NCBI GenBank assembly: GCA_039801505.1
Contig: JBDRUV010000004.1
Location: 1-64,000 of the forward strand
Origin: a candidate division WOR-3 bacterium
GTDB taxonomy: Bacteria > Hydrothermota > Tepidihabitantia > Tepidihabitantales > CAIPLT01
Length of the DNA: 64,000 bases
Direction of reading: 5' to 3'
The notes under the pieces were generated by a model. That model was not told where the DNA came from and did no database searches. It saw nothing but the letters and a program-made list of their open reading frames with translations. Shown here one piece after another: positions 52,941 through 62,906 of the stretch. The position numbers were made by a program, and so were the translations under genes. The first letter of the stretch is position 1. Each line of letters starts with the position of its first letter.

Positions 52941-53186
52941 TTAGCCTTCTTTCTTTTTCTTGCGCACAAAAATCGCCAAATCCGGACATCGAAATTCACA
53001 TAGCCGATCGCCACTACAGGCTTCAACATTAATCACCTCTACTTTTAGGTCCTTGCCCAACGCCAAAACATCCTTCGGACAGAACTCAACACATATTCCG
53101 CACCCCTTACAAAACTCTTTAATAAGCTCAATCTCGATGCCGTTTTGGCCACAATAGCAAACACTCGTGGGATACTTTTTTCTCAT
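52941..53186 (-). CDS. korD: Ferredoxin-type delta subunit with an Asp-containing cluster motif
   Basis: An 81-aa two-cluster ferredoxin. The first cluster motif is complete (CKGCGICVEFCP). The second reads CSGDRLCEFRCP, so the usual second Cys is replaced by Asp (codon GAT). This is the same substitution as in Pyrococcus furiosus ferredoxin, where Asp ligates the cluster. Two extra Cys (VCYCG) occur near the N-terminus. The ATG at 53186 is 9 nt after a -10 box, so the mRNA is probably leaderless. First gene of korDABC. Confidence 0.9.
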   Translation of the reverse strand: MRKKYPTSVCYCGQNGIEIELIKEFCKGCGICVEFCPKDVLALGKDLKVEVINVEACSGDRLCEFRCPDLAIFVRKKKKEG

Positions 53187-53195
53187 TAGATAACT

Positions 53196-53224
53196 AATAT
53201 AATAAATTAATCAATAATAGTCAA
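53196..53224 (-). promoter_or_regulatory. Leaderless promoter of korDABC
   Basis: Minus strand: TTGACT (53224-53219), 17-nt spacer, TATATT (53201-53196), then 9 nt to the ATG of korD. No SD. Confidence 0.7.
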
Positions 53225-53309
53225 GGTGTTGTTAATTTTGCGATAACATTTTACTGACCGTCTGGGAATTATACTTATCGCCAGGGCTCCGGATAAATAA
53301 AGGTCCCTG

Positions 53310-53341
53310 GTAGGGGGTACCGTCCCTAGACGGTCCCCTAC
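53310..53341 (+). repeat. Intergenic palindrome, copy 5
   Basis: GTAGGGGGTACCGTC (53310-53324) pairs with GACGGTCCCCTAC (53329-53341) around CCTA, with a two-base bulge. It lies in the divergent gap between korD and archease, between the two promoters, so it does not look like a terminator. Confidence 0.65.
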
Positions 53342-53398
53342 ACGGCCGTTCCTTCTTGATTAGTTAGTTCTTGCCGATTTTCTAAATTTAACCAGAAG

Positions 53399-53427
53399 TT
53401 GACAATCACCACATTTTACATAAATAT
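53399..53427 (+). promoter_or_regulatory. Leaderless promoter of the archease gene
   Basis: TTGACA (53399-53404), 17-nt spacer, AAATAT (53422-53427), then 7 nt to the ATG at 53435. As at rpsR, the TTG of the -35 box is in frame and could mislead start prediction. Confidence 0.7.
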
Positions 53428-53434
53428 ATTTAAT

Positions 53435-53848
53435 ATGCGTTATCGATATATCGACCACACCTCAGATCTCGGGGTCGAAATTTATGGTAAAGACCTTAAC
53501 GAGCTCTTCATAAATGCCCAATATACCCTTTTCGATAATATTCTTGACCTGTCCTCAGTCGAGGCCAAAACCCCAAAAACCATTATTTTGGCCAGTGAAT
53601 CCTTAGAAGAACTGTTTATGGATTGGCTGCGCGAACTATTATTTATTTTCGCTACGGAATATTTTATCACCAAAGAAGTGGCTTCGCTCCAGCTCACTGA
53701 CAACACTTTAAAAGCTCAACTTCTTGGTGAGTATTTCGACAAATCTCGCCATCGGATAAAGATTGAAATTAAAACCCCAACCTATCATCACTATCAGATC
53801 ACCAAAACTTCTGAGGGCTATAAAGCAACCGTAATTTTTGATGTTTAA
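53435..53848 (+). CDS. Archease
   Basis: A 137-aa protein: MRYRYIDHTSDLGVEIYGKDLNELFINAQYTLFDNI, LEELFMDWLRELLFIFATE and YHHYQITKTSEGYKATVIFDV. His/Asp of YIDHTSDLGV and the C-terminal Asp are the conserved metal-binding residues. Archease activates the RNA ligase RtcB by promoting its guanylation. No rtcB is in the window. Full length for the family. Confidence 0.92.
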   Translation: MRYRYIDHTSDLGVEIYGKDLNELFINAQYTLFDNILDLSSVEAKTPKTIILASESLEELFMDWLRELLFIFATEYFITKEVASLQLTDNTLKAQLLGEYFDKSRHRIKIEIKTPTYHHYQITKTSEGYKATVIFDV

Positions 53849-53856
53849 GTGCCCCG

Positions 53857-55020
53857 CTACGCTCCGAGCGGTGAGATGGCTCGTAATCGGTTGACCACTT
53901 TTATTAAAACTTCGACTGTATAATCTAACTCTTCTTTTGTAGTATATTTATCTAAACTAAACCGCACTGGAGCGTTAATATATTTTAGGGGCACGCGCAT
54001 CGCTAATAACACATGGGATGGCTGCCCCGACCCTGAAGAACATGCCGAACCCGAAGAAACGGCAATTCCTTCTAAATCTAAGTTCAATAACAGCGCCTCG
54101 CCTTCAATATAAGCAAAACCAATATTTAAGACATTACATACCCGATTCTGAGGATGACCGTTAAGATAGATCTCAGAAATATTGTTAACTATCTGGTTTT
54201 CTAAATAATTTCTTAAGGATTCAATTTTTTGTGGCACCCCTTGGGCTAGCTCTTCACGAGCGATCTTAACCGCAACCCCAAATCCAATAATTCCAGGAAC
54301 ATTTTCGGTACCTGGCCGGCGTTCATGTTCCTGCTCGCCACCATGAAGAATATTTGCAATCTGAATCCCGCGCCGCACATAGAGCGCTCCTACGCCCTTT
54401 GGCCCATGAATTTTATGAGCCGAGATTGTTAAAAGATCCACATCTAACTCCTTAACATTTATGGAAAGTTTGCCGGCGGCAGCCACAGCATCGGTATGGA
54501 ATAGGGCCCCATGCTGATGAGCAATGCGCGCACATTCTTTTATGGGTTGGATTGTCCCGACTTCGTTATTTACATACATTATTGAGACCAGATAGGTTTG
54601 ATCATTAATTATCTTTTTTAAGTCCTCAGGATTAACTTGGCCATATCGGTCCACCGGCAGCTCCGTCAAGGTAATGTTATGCGTTTTTTTAAGAAAATAT
54701 GCGGCTTTACGAACTGCATTATGCTCAATTGCTGAAATTATTAAATGGTTTCTTTTCTCGCCGTAAGTCAGATAAGTCCCGATCAGCGCCAAGTTGTCTG
54801 ATTCAGTGCCGGAAGAAGTAAAGATAATTTCTGGGAAACTACAGCCTAAGAATTCAGCAACTTCTTGACGGGCTCTTTCTAGACCTTCTTTAACTTCTCG
54901 GCCAAAACTATGAAGATTAGAGGGATTGCCAAAATGTTCTTGTAAATAAGGAAGCATAGCCTGTAATACTTTGGGGTCAAGCCGCGTTGTGGAATTACTA
55001 TCAAGATAAACTCGTCTCAT
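53857..55020 (-). CDS. Cysteine desulfurase (NifS/IscS family)
   Basis: A 387-aa PLP enzyme. MRRVYLDSNSTTRLDPKVLQAM, FTSSGTESDNLALIG, the PLP lysine in ISAHKIHGPKGVGALYV, GGEQEHERRPGTENV, and the catalytic Cys loop AVSSGSACSSGSGQPSHVLLAM. It takes sulfur from cysteine for Fe-S clusters and thiolation, which suits the many Fe-S enzymes encoded nearby. No iscU follows here. The start lies inside lspA. Confidence 0.92.
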   Translation of the reverse strand: MRRVYLDSNSTTRLDPKVLQAMLPYLQEHFGNPSNLHSFGREVKEGLERARQEVAEFLGCSFPEIIFTSSGTESDNLALIGTYLTYGEKRNHLIISAIEHNAVRKAAYFLKKTHNITLTELPVDRYGQVNPEDLKKIINDQTYLVSIMYVNNEVGTIQPIKECARIAHQHGALFHTDAVAAAGKLSINVKELDVDLLTISAHKIHGPKGVGALYVRRGIQIANILHGGEQEHERRPGTENVPGIIGFGVAVKIAREELAQGVPQKIESLRNYLENQIVNNISEIYLNGHPQNRVCNVLNIGFAYIEGEALLLNLDLEGIAVSSGSACSSGSGQPSHVLLAMRVPLKYINAPVRFSLDKYTTKEELDYTVEVLIKVVNRLRAISPLGA

Positions 55021-55489
55021 TTTTCAACAAAAAGAGTCTCACAATTAATAAAATTATTCCAACAACCAAAGCACTATCGGCTAGGTTATAAGTTGGCCAG
55101 CGTGCATTACCAATACCCATATCAATGAAATCCACTACATACCCTAAACGTATTCGGTCAATAAAATTGCCCAGAGCCCCAGCTAGCATTAATCCCCATA
55201 TTATGGCATCAAACCTGGAGTGTGTTTTTAAGGCTAAATAAACCACAACTCCAATGCCAATTAGGGGTAAAAAATAATAAGTTAAGTGATTTCTTATCGG
55301 AAGCCCCCATACTAAATTGGGATTATAGACCAGATTTAATCGCAAATAATTACCTATAATGTTTATCCCTTCGCTATGACTAAATAGAAATTTCACCGCA
55401 AAATATTTACTGGTTTGATCAATAAAAAACACTACGGCTGTTATTAAAATAAAGATAAATAATATCTGCTTATTTATAAGTCTTGACAT
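55001..55489 (-). CDS. lspA: Lipoprotein signal peptidase
   Basis: A 162-aa membrane aspartyl protease with four membrane helices. The two catalytic Asp motifs are GNFIDRIRLGYVVDFI and NLADSALVVG. It removes signal peptides from prolipoproteins. The promoter at 55512-55540 gives a leader of about 15 nt without SD. Overlaps the cysteine desulfurase by 20 nt. Confidence 0.93.
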   Translation of the reverse strand: MSRLINKQILFIFILITAVVFFIDQTSKYFAVKFLFSHSEGINIIGNYLRLNLVYNPNLVWGLPIRNHLTYYFLPLIGIGVVVYLALKTHSRFDAIIWGLMLAGALGNFIDRIRLGYVVDFIDMGIGNARWPTYNLADSALVVGIILLIVRLFLLKNETSLS

Positions 55490-55511
55490 TTACGATTTAT
55501 TATTTACAGAT

Positions 55512-55540
55512 ATTTTAAGAGATCTTTAAGATATAGTCAA
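55512..55540 (-). promoter_or_regulatory. Promoter of lspA
   Basis: Minus strand: TTGACT (55540-55535), 17-nt spacer, TAAAAT (55517-55512). The -10 box is 22 nt from the ATG, leaving a short leader without an SD. Confidence 0.6.
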
Positions 55541-55561
55541 TAATTATCGAACGATGTAGTT

Positions 55562-58500
55562 TTATTCTAAAATTAATTTAAACACACCAAGCAACTGTTT
55601 CTGATGATAATATTTCATAAAATACACACTGGGGCCAAGATCTTTAACTAAATCATGCCACTTAACATCACTAAACTTAGTGGGAATAGTTTTAACTTCT
55701 TGTCCTAAGGAATTATAAAGTTTTACTGTGAGTCCCTCGTAAGAGAAAGCTTGGTTTTGATAGAATGCCCAAGTTGATGTCGAAGGTACAACAATAATAG
55801 ACTTTTTGTAGTCTCCTGCCTGACTTCTTGTATCAAAATTTGATTTTGAAGTTATATTTGAAGCTGTAGATTCCTTCCAATCGGCTTTTTCTTTATTATG
55901 TGGCACATAACACCAAAACTCATTAGTATTATTTCCCTTCAGGAGATATAAGCGGCCGTTAAGAAAAGCCAACGCTGCCCCAGTAGATGGAACACTTTTA
56001 GCAAAGTTATCACTAGCCCGAGGTATTGTATCTGAGGCAACCCAACGATGCATCGAAGGTGAATAACACCAAAGTTCATTACGTTTATTCCCTTTAATCG
56101 CAAAAAGTCGGTTATCGCCTTTAACCATCGCCGCGCCATCTTTCACTTTGGTTTTCTTGACCTTAATATAAGCCGGATGAACCTGCGGAATAGATTCCGA
56201 AGCTAAGTAGGTCCAATTATTAGCGGATGTATCATATTGATAAAAGTAATTATGTTTACCCCCGCCTTTTAAGGCATAAATTATACCATTTAGTTCAGCC
56301 AGCGCGCTACCATCTTTAAAACTTTTATTGTCCGGTTCCATTGGAGCCGAACGAAGGACCCGCCATATCCTGGTTTGAGGTTCATAGCTAAAGAAATTGG
56401 GTTCACCAATCTTTTGACCACCAGCTAAGAGATAAATTTTGTTATTCAAATAAATTAAAGCGCTACCACCTTTTAAGCTTTGAGGTGGGACAAAGGTATC
56501 TAATTCCCAGGAGTTCTCTAAAATATTATAACGCCAAAGCTCTCGGGTTCCATTACCCTTTATCGCATATATCTTATTATCACCGTCATAACACAACGCT
56601 GCGCCTTTACCAACCTTTTTCTTAGTAAGCTTTGTCGGATCCTGTGGACTACGAGCAAACCTTAGAGTTTCTAAACTTATCCAGGAATCAGCACTTGGAA
56701 GATACTTGTAAAACTCGTGGGATTTATTGCCTCGTAAGGCATACAAGAAACTATCGGTGCTTACTAAAGCGCCCCCATCTTTAACAAATTTACCTTGGTT
56801 AGCCAAAAAGCTAGGGATATTTCTTTTTCGGACCCAACCAATGAACACATTAAAACTTCTGGGCTCGCAGAACTCTGACCAGTTGCCAGCTAGATCCTGG
56901 GAGCGCACTTTCCAACGATATGTCCCAACATCTAGATATGCGTAATAGAAAGTATCGTTAACAATTGCACTATCAGCTGATGGCGTAATAACAACATTAT
57001 AAGCGACCGCATCAGGAACGCTATGCCAGATAAGTAATTGGGGATAACCTTCAATGGTTTCGCCATCCTGAGGTGCAATTAATTCTGGAGGCACAGGGGG
57101 TGTTAGATCGATAATTAATTCCCAAGCCGGAGAAGGAGCTGACCAGTTGCCAGCAGAATCTTGAGTGGCAACCGCCCAATAGTAGTGTGCCTCGCTTAGA
57201 GTGTCTGAGATAAGTGTATAGCAAGTGTCTGTTACGATCTGGGTAAAAATCAAAGTCTCGTTGCTGTCGTAAAGGAAAAACTGATAACTAAACCCGTCAG
57301 GGACTTTATGCCAAATAAAGGTTGGATTGGTATTATTAGTTATAAAGCCTGGGGTGGGCCAACTTAGCGTTGGCGGCTGGGGTGCTTCGGTGTCCAAAAT
57401 AAAATGCCAGATCTCTGAATAAGGATCAGGCGGTTCGGGCCGATTTACGCGCACCCGCCAGAAATACCGGCCATCCGCCAGCTCTAAATTTGGCTCCACA
57501 GTATAGGTGGTACAAGCAACCAATTCGTCGACAACGGGATTTTCAAAACTACTATCAACACCAACCTGGAGACGGTACTGGGTAGCACCTACTACACTGT
57601 GCCAGATAAACGTTGGGGTAGTATCATTGGTAAACTGCCCATTATTGGGCTGTATCAATGCTAAAGGTATCGGGACAACTTCAAAAATTCGTTCTTGATA
57701 GTTATTCCAGAAAATAAGATCAGTTGGTAAATTACAATAAGTAAAGAACCGATACTGTCCTTCAGCTAATGGCATATAATCTCGAAAAGTTATTGGAATT
57801 GAAGAATTGGCACTGACGTAAATATTAACGCTATCGGAATAAAGTAATTCTGGCGAGTGATAACTTATAGCAATCTCATCTAAGAATATGGTATCCTCAG
57901 AGAAGCTTTTATTGACGAATGCTATATAAACATTTTGACCGCAATAGTCACTTAAACTTATATTTCGAACTAGATAAGTAGTATTATTTATTCCAAAGGC
58001 ATCTAAAAGCACATTAAAACTAGTTAGCGCATTATTAGTAGTGGAAAGCCAAACTTCTAGTGAACATGGGGCAATATTCCCTTTTTTCTGATAATAAAAT
58101 TTTAATGTATCATTAGAATTTATGGATATCAGCTTTGTCACTAGCCAATCATCATTTCGAATATCGCCTTCTCCAATACTCATTGCACAACCGGGACCGA
58201 TATGTGGTGCAGTATTAGTTATTTGCCAGGTTTTATTACCTAAATCATTATTATATACAACCCAATAAACCGGCGGGAATGGTATTGAGTCAAATCCCTG
58301 ATAAAATCCTTGGGCAAAAGTCCAGATATTTGCTATTAGCGGGACATTAAATCCGGTATTGGTGTTATTAGTAAGAACCACTTGAGGCGAAAAACTAACG
58401 CGTTTATACTCGTAAAGATTTGGTCTATTAATGCCCGATACCATCACATCAGTTATCGGAACAACGGCAATTGAATCGATATAGATATTATTACCGCCAG

Positions 58501-61500
58501 CACTATAGCCATGAAAACCCAAAAGCACGACCTGACCACTTTCGGCCGCAAGATCTACAGTGTGTAATTGCCAACTAGAAACCTGCGCATATCGTAAAAA
58601 CTTTTCTTTGCGCTGCCAAGTACTGCCGTTGTCGGTAGAAACTTCAATCACTAAACTGTCCGGTGCGGTGTGAGTGTGATTGTGATACATGTAAAATTTT
58701 AGCGTCGGGTTAGGCACCCCAACAAGGCTAATCGGTGGGCTGATAAGCCGAGCATGGGCACCTGCAGGCACCTGATAGGCATTATATTGGGCCTGGGCAA
58801 CGCCATGATAGGGTAGTTGACTTGGATACTGACCGGAGGTTACTCGTGTCCAATTAGATCCACCACTCGTAATAACTTCTGTTTCCCACCCAAATGGTGG
58901 AAAAACTGTATCTTCAAAGGATTCTGAGAAAAATACCGGAAGCGGCGGTAGGGTTGTTTGAGTATTAGACGGACCAGGTCCGCTAATAATATTATTATCA
59001 TTACGTGCGAACACATTAAAGGTATAAGGAGTGTTAGGATATAATCCTTTAACCCATAGGCCGTTTTCGCCGCCAAAATTCAGACAAGTGGCATAGACCA
59101 TTGTATCAACCAGCATGCCCGATGTATGAAGATATTTCACATTTCCAGAATGATCTGTGATTTTAACGCAGAATCGAGTATTACTAGGGTTAGAACGGGG
59201 ATCTAAGAATAACTTTATCTGACGATACCTAACACTATCGAGCCTAACCGCACCCGGGATTTGGGCTAAGGTTATTGTATCAGTTTGCGCATAGCCTCGT
59301 AAACCATATTGATTATAGGACGCTACTCGAAGCCAATACCGGGTATTAGGGATAAGATTCCATACTAGATATGTCGTAACATTGGCCGGAACGGAATCAA
59401 TAATTACATAATTACCAGCTGGAGAAGTGGCAATTAAGATATAAAATCCAAGCTCGTCATTGGAATTATCGTCCCAGGCCAACTCTAAACCTAAGTCGAA
59501 TAGGTTAGTAACTCGGAGATTACTAGGCGGGGACGGTAGGGGAACCGTAGTAAAATGCCAGATTGATGAGGATATAAGCGCCTTACTAGGCACAGTGTCA
59601 TTATAAGCTTTTATTTGCCAGTAATAAGTTTTGGAGGCGTATAAGGTCTCAAATGGGCAGATAGTATCCGGATACCAACTAGCAATAACCCTCTCAGGTG
59701 GGTTTACTGTGTCTAATAATATCTCATAGTATTCACTGGCAATCGATTGGTGCCAAATCAAATTACCATTGATAGGCACAAAAGTTGCAGCACTATCAGG
59801 ACTAATTAATGTGAATGGTTGCGGCGGATTGGGTAAATACTCATCAGCACCGATATCCGGATGGTAAGGATCGCGTGTCTCATTATCAATATCGGTGGTA
59901 AGTCCAAAGATTGCAGTAGCCTTCTTGTTCATGTAAGGTGAATTAGGATTTATATGAAGATCACTAATTGAAATATAATTCGGATTTCTACTTATACTGT
60001 GCTGGTCACGTCCTGATTGGCTTTGCCAATCATCCAGACTCGCACACCGATAAGGAATCCAATAGCCGACATATTGGTTGTAGGTGCCGGTAACATATAA
60101 GTCATTATAGTCCGATTCTAATGTGCCATAAATATTGGCACAGTATATTGCGTAATGTTCACCAGCCCCACTGATCTGTTGGCGGTTATTAAAAATAATA
60201 TTGTTTTTAAAGTTCATTTGACAAGGATAGTTCCGATAAAGACCATAGGAACACTTATTACTAGTAAGACCGGTACCACCAATATAGATTGAGTTGTAAT
60301 AGATATCGATACGACGGTTAAGATAAGTATCCTCGTGGATACCATATAGGGTGGCATCAGCATGGGTTACTGTGCCATCAAGAATAATGAAGTTATTAGC
60401 AATTAGGGTTGGCACCTCGGTAGAACCTTCCCAGAGATATATTCCTTTAATAGTGGCATTAGACTGCAGGGTATATAAATCTCTAATTTTATTGCCGATA
60501 ATTTTAGTGCCGATAACTGAATAGTCATAGCAGGTAATACCACAAAGATAATTGCTAACCTGAGGCACTTGGGTGTAAATTTCGCATTCGGTAATTACAG
60601 TATAGCGGGTATTTTCTTTAAGATAAATTCCAGTATTTCTAAAGTCATAAACCTTACATTTTTTTATAACATTACTATCATTGGGAATGTCGCCCCCGGC
60701 AAAATAAATCGCATAGTCTAGAGGGTAATTATAATATCTTGTGATTTCGCAATTATAAATTAAATTATTGTTGTTGCCGGTAGTGCTATCGCCAGCCAGA
60801 AACGCGACGGCACCAGTTGCCGTAGTACTGGAACTACCCTGAATTTTACAATTAGTAATTTTATTATACTTTGCGCCACGCCGAAACCGGACAACTGCAC
60901 CACTGCTATTGGTGTTAATAATATTAAGACTATCTAGCGTTACATTACTAATACCGACAAATTCAAATATCGCGCTGGCATTATTCCCTTGAATTGTTGG
61001 ATAAATTGCTGAAGCAGGTTTTATTACTAAACTCCAGATGCTTTCTCGATATGCTACCGGCAGCGAACATTTAAGAGGCAGTGCTTCGCTAAGATAATTA
61101 ATATCCGTCAATTTAAAAGTCACATGGCCCGTAATTATCGAATTACGAAAATAGTTTAAGGCTTGCGTTAAATTAGGAAAGTCCCCACCCGGACCAACGG
61201 TCCTGGTGCCCTCAAGTCGCGTCTTAACCGATAAAGTTGTTGTAACTGTATCATCATAGGGGTATTGGTCGTTGGCTAAACATGAGTAGGCCTTAAAATA
61301 GATTGCTCCAGCACTTTGACAATAATATTTGTTTCGAAATTGATAGATAACCGAGTCGCCCAGTCTTAGCTGTACATAACAGGTCTCATAAACTATGCGG
61401 CCTGGAGCTTCATAGGCTAAGGGTATTATCTGTAGGGTATCGTATCCATAGTTCATCACAGTCAATGTAATCGCCACAGATTCTTGTTCACACACCAGAT

Positions 61501-62833
61501 TGGGCTCAAATGTAATCCGTCGAGCTACCAGGTCTCGATTATACAAGAGTCGCTGTTCGTATTCATAAACTCGACTGTTACCAGTAATAACCAGTTCTTC
61601 AGTATAACCAGCTCGGTGTTTATTGATATCGCCAACAGCAACCCCAAAGGTTGTGCCACCAGTATTAGGCAATGCCCGAATCCAATATATTACGCTATCT
61701 TGAGAAATGCGCTCGCGCCACATAACCATCGGCACGGCATAAAAACCGCTAGCAGTACCGGGCACTAAGATAATCTCATTACCCGGACCTAAATCATACA
61801 CATTGGCAATTTGCACCTCACTTTCTTGGCCCCAACCACTCTCATGGAAATACGCCTTAAAAATAATGTATGGATATACAGAAACATTCGGGAATTTGTA
61901 TAAATACCATATCCAAATATTACCATTATCCTGAGCAAAAAAGTTGTAGCCATTAGTTATAATAACTTCGTTGCCTAAAGAATCAGGGTCAAAATCGCCA
62001 ACTACTACATCGTCGTATTTGAATCGCCCTTGAGCATCTGAAACAAGTAACGGTTGTACATGCCAGTTAGAGCCAGTATGACGTATGATATATATTTGAG
62101 GAGTGTATGAAACCGCAATTATCTCGTTTCCCGGATATTGCGATATAACATTACCAATCGCAACGCCGCTGATTCTTTGACTCTCGGCATAAATCGAATC
62201 TTTTAACCAGACTGCACCGCTTCTTCTAATGCGGTATATGGCATTACCACTAGCCACCACAATATCCGGCACGCCGTCATTATCAGCATCGCCAATTGCG
62301 ATATCGCGAATCGGACCTGAAAGTCGGGCAATACTCTCAGTCGTCCACGAGGTCCCATTCCAATATGCTCGGAACAGTCGACAAGGCACTGTATCCTCAC
62401 CGTAAACCATATCGGTAATATCATCATTATCAACATCGCCAACTGCTGCTCCCCAAAAACCAACTGGTGAAGAGTCGATATATCGGCCATTATTGCCGTG
62501 CCTTTGCCAACCAGCCGTGGCAACCTTGAGAGGTGGGTTGGCCGTCGTATCATTAAAAAGCATCGCATAGTGGGGCGCACCAGACATCACCGTAAAAATT
62601 CGTACCGTATCATCTAATGGCCCTTTAAAATTTTTGCCCGTAGCCACATCGCGAAAAACCCCAGTTGGTGTTGGAGGTGGGAAAATTCTTGTGGTATCAA
62701 ATCGAATTGGGATTTCCGTATTATCCTCGTAAATCTGACACTTAATTACCTGAGGATGGCTAGTTAGTTCGATACTATTGATACCTAAAAGAACAATCGG
62801 AACTAATATGCCAATCAAACCTTTTTTAATCAT
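55562..62833 (-). CDS. Giant modular surface protein (FG-GAP, beta-helix, adhesin-like, Kelch-like, sorting domain)
   Basis: A 2423-aa exported protein with a signal peptide. Residues ~90-400 hold FG-GAP/VCBS-like blades (GAAVGDVDNDDITDMVYG, IAIGDADNDGVPDIVVASG). Residues ~540-1000 form a right-handed beta-helix region (GPGGDFPNLTQALNYF, NNLIYNCEITRYYNYPLDYAIYF, ending at GADEYLP). FN3-like segments and two cleaved-adhesin/MAM-like modules follow (~1295-1650; FFSESFEDTVFPPFGWE), then three Ig-like repeats (FIWHSVVGATQYRLQV). Residues ~2010-2330 contain about six Kelch-like repeats. The last ~80 residues (VKLYNSLGQEVKTI...VYFMKYYHQKQLLGVFKLILE) are a T9SS-like sorting module. Adhesion or cell-surface scaffolding is likely; no enzyme site was found. 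Confidence 0.85.
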   Translation of the reverse strand: MIKKGLIGILVPIVLLGINSIELTSHPQVIKCQIYEDNTEIPIRFDTTRIFPPPTPTGVFRDVATGKNFKGPLDDTVRIFTVMSGAPHYAMLFNDTTANPPLKVATAGWQRHGNNGRYIDSSPVGFWGAAVGDVDNDDITDMVYGEDTVPCRLFRAYWNGTSWTTESIARLSGPIRDIAIGDADNDGVPDIVVASGNAIYRIRRSGAVWLKDSIYAESQRISGVAIGNVISQYPGNEIIAVSYTPQIYIIRHTGSNWHVQPLLVSDAQGRFKYDDVVVGDFDPDSLGNEVIITNGYNFFAQDNGNIWIWYLYKFPNVSVYPYIIFKAYFHESGWGQESEVQIANVYDLGPGNEIILVPGTASGFYAVPMVMWRERISQDSVIYWIRALPNTGGTTFGVAVGDINKHRAGYTEELVITGNSRVYEYEQRLLYNRDLVARRITFEPNLVCEQESVAITLTVMNYGYDTLQIIPLAYEAPGRIVYETCYVQLRLGDSVIYQFRNKYYCQSAGAIYFKAYSCLANDQYPYDDTVTTTLSVKTRLEGTRTVGPGGDFPNLTQALNYFRNSIITGHVTFKLTDINYLSEALPLKCSLPVAYRESIWSLVIKPASAIYPTIQGNNASAIFEFVGISNVTLDSLNIINTNSSGAVVRFRRGAKYNKITNCKIQGSSSTTATGAVAFLAGDSTTGNNNNLIYNCEITRYYNYPLDYAIYFAGGDIPNDSNVIKKCKVYDFRNTGIYLKENTRYTVITECEIYTQVPQVSNYLCGITCYDYSVIGTKIIGNKIRDLYTLQSNATIKGIYLWEGSTEVPTLIANNFIILDGTVTHADATLYGIHEDTYLNRRIDIYYNSIYIGGTGLTSNKCSYGLYRNYPCQMNFKNNIIFNNRQQISGAGEHYAIYCANIYGTLESDYNDLYVTGTYNQYVGYWIPYRCASLDDWQSQSGRDQHSISRNPNYISISDLHINPNSPYMNKKATAIFGLTTDIDNETRDPYHPDIGADEYLPNPPQPFTLISPDSAATFVPINGNLIWHQSIASEYYEILLDTVNPPERVIASWYPDTICPFETLYASKTYYWQIKAYNDTVPSKALISSSIWHFTTVPLPSPPSNLRVTNLFDLGLELAWDDNSNDELGFYILIATSPAGNYVIIDSVPANVTTYLVWNLIPNTRYWLRVASYNQYGLRGYAQTDTITLAQIPGAVRLDSVRYRQIKLFLDPRSNPSNTRFCVKITDHSGNVKYLHTSGMLVDTMVYATCLNFGGENGLWVKGLYPNTPYTFNVFARNDNNIISGPGPSNTQTTLPPLPVFFSESFEDTVFPPFGWETEVITSGGSNWTRVTSGQYPSQLPYHGVAQAQYNAYQVPAGAHARLISPPISLVGVPNPTLKFYMYHNHTHTAPDSLVIEVSTDNGSTWQRKEKFLRYAQVSSWQLHTVDLAAESGQVVLLGFHGYSAGGNNIYIDSIAVVPITDVMVSGINRPNLYEYKRVSFSPQVVLTNNTNTGFNVPLIANIWTFAQGFYQGFDSIPFPPVYWVVYNNDLGNKTWQITNTAPHIGPGCAMSIGEGDIRNDDWLVTKLISINSNDTLKFYYQKKGNIAPCSLEVWLSTTNNALTSFNVLLDAFGINNTTYLVRNISLSDYCGQNVYIAFVNKSFSEDTIFLDEIAISYHSPELLYSDSVNIYVSANSSIPITFRDYMPLAEGQYRFFTYCNLPTDLIFWNNYQERIFEVVPIPLALIQPNNGQFTNDTTPTFIWHSVVGATQYRLQVGVDSSFENPVVDELVACTTYTVEPNLELADGRYFWRVRVNRPEPPDPYSEIWHFILDTEAPQPPTLSWPTPGFITNNTNPTFIWHKVPDGFSYQFFLYDSNETLIFTQIVTDTCYTLISDTLSEAHYYWAVATQDSAGNWSAPSPAWELIIDLTPPVPPELIAPQDGETIEGYPQLLIWHSVPDAVAYNVVITPSADSAIVNDTFYYAYLDVGTYRWKVRSQDLAGNWSEFCEPRSFNVFIGWVRKRNIPSFLANQGKFVKDGGALVSTDSFLYALRGNKSHEFYKYLPSADSWISLETLRFARSPQDPTKLTKKKVGKGAALCYDGDNKIYAIKGNGTRELWRYNILENSWELDTFVPPQSLKGGSALIYLNNKIYLLAGGQKIGEPNFFSYEPQTRIWRVLRSAPMEPDNKSFKDGSALAELNGIIYALKGGGKHNYFYQYDTSANNWTYLASESIPQVHPAYIKVKKTKVKDGAAMVKGDNRLFAIKGNKRNELWCYSPSMHRWVASDTIPRASDNFAKSVPSTGAALAFLNGRLYLLKGNNTNEFWCYVPHNKEKADWKESTASNITSKSNFDTRSQAGDYKKSIIVVPSTSTWAFYQNQAFSYEGLTVKLYNSLGQEVKTIPTKFSDVKWHDLVKDLGPSVYFMKYYHQKQLLGVFKLILE

Positions 62834-62906
62834 TAATAACCCCTTTCTACTGTTACCTTTGCCCCAATCCTATATCACATTTATCTCACACAAACAACTT
62901 TCTATC

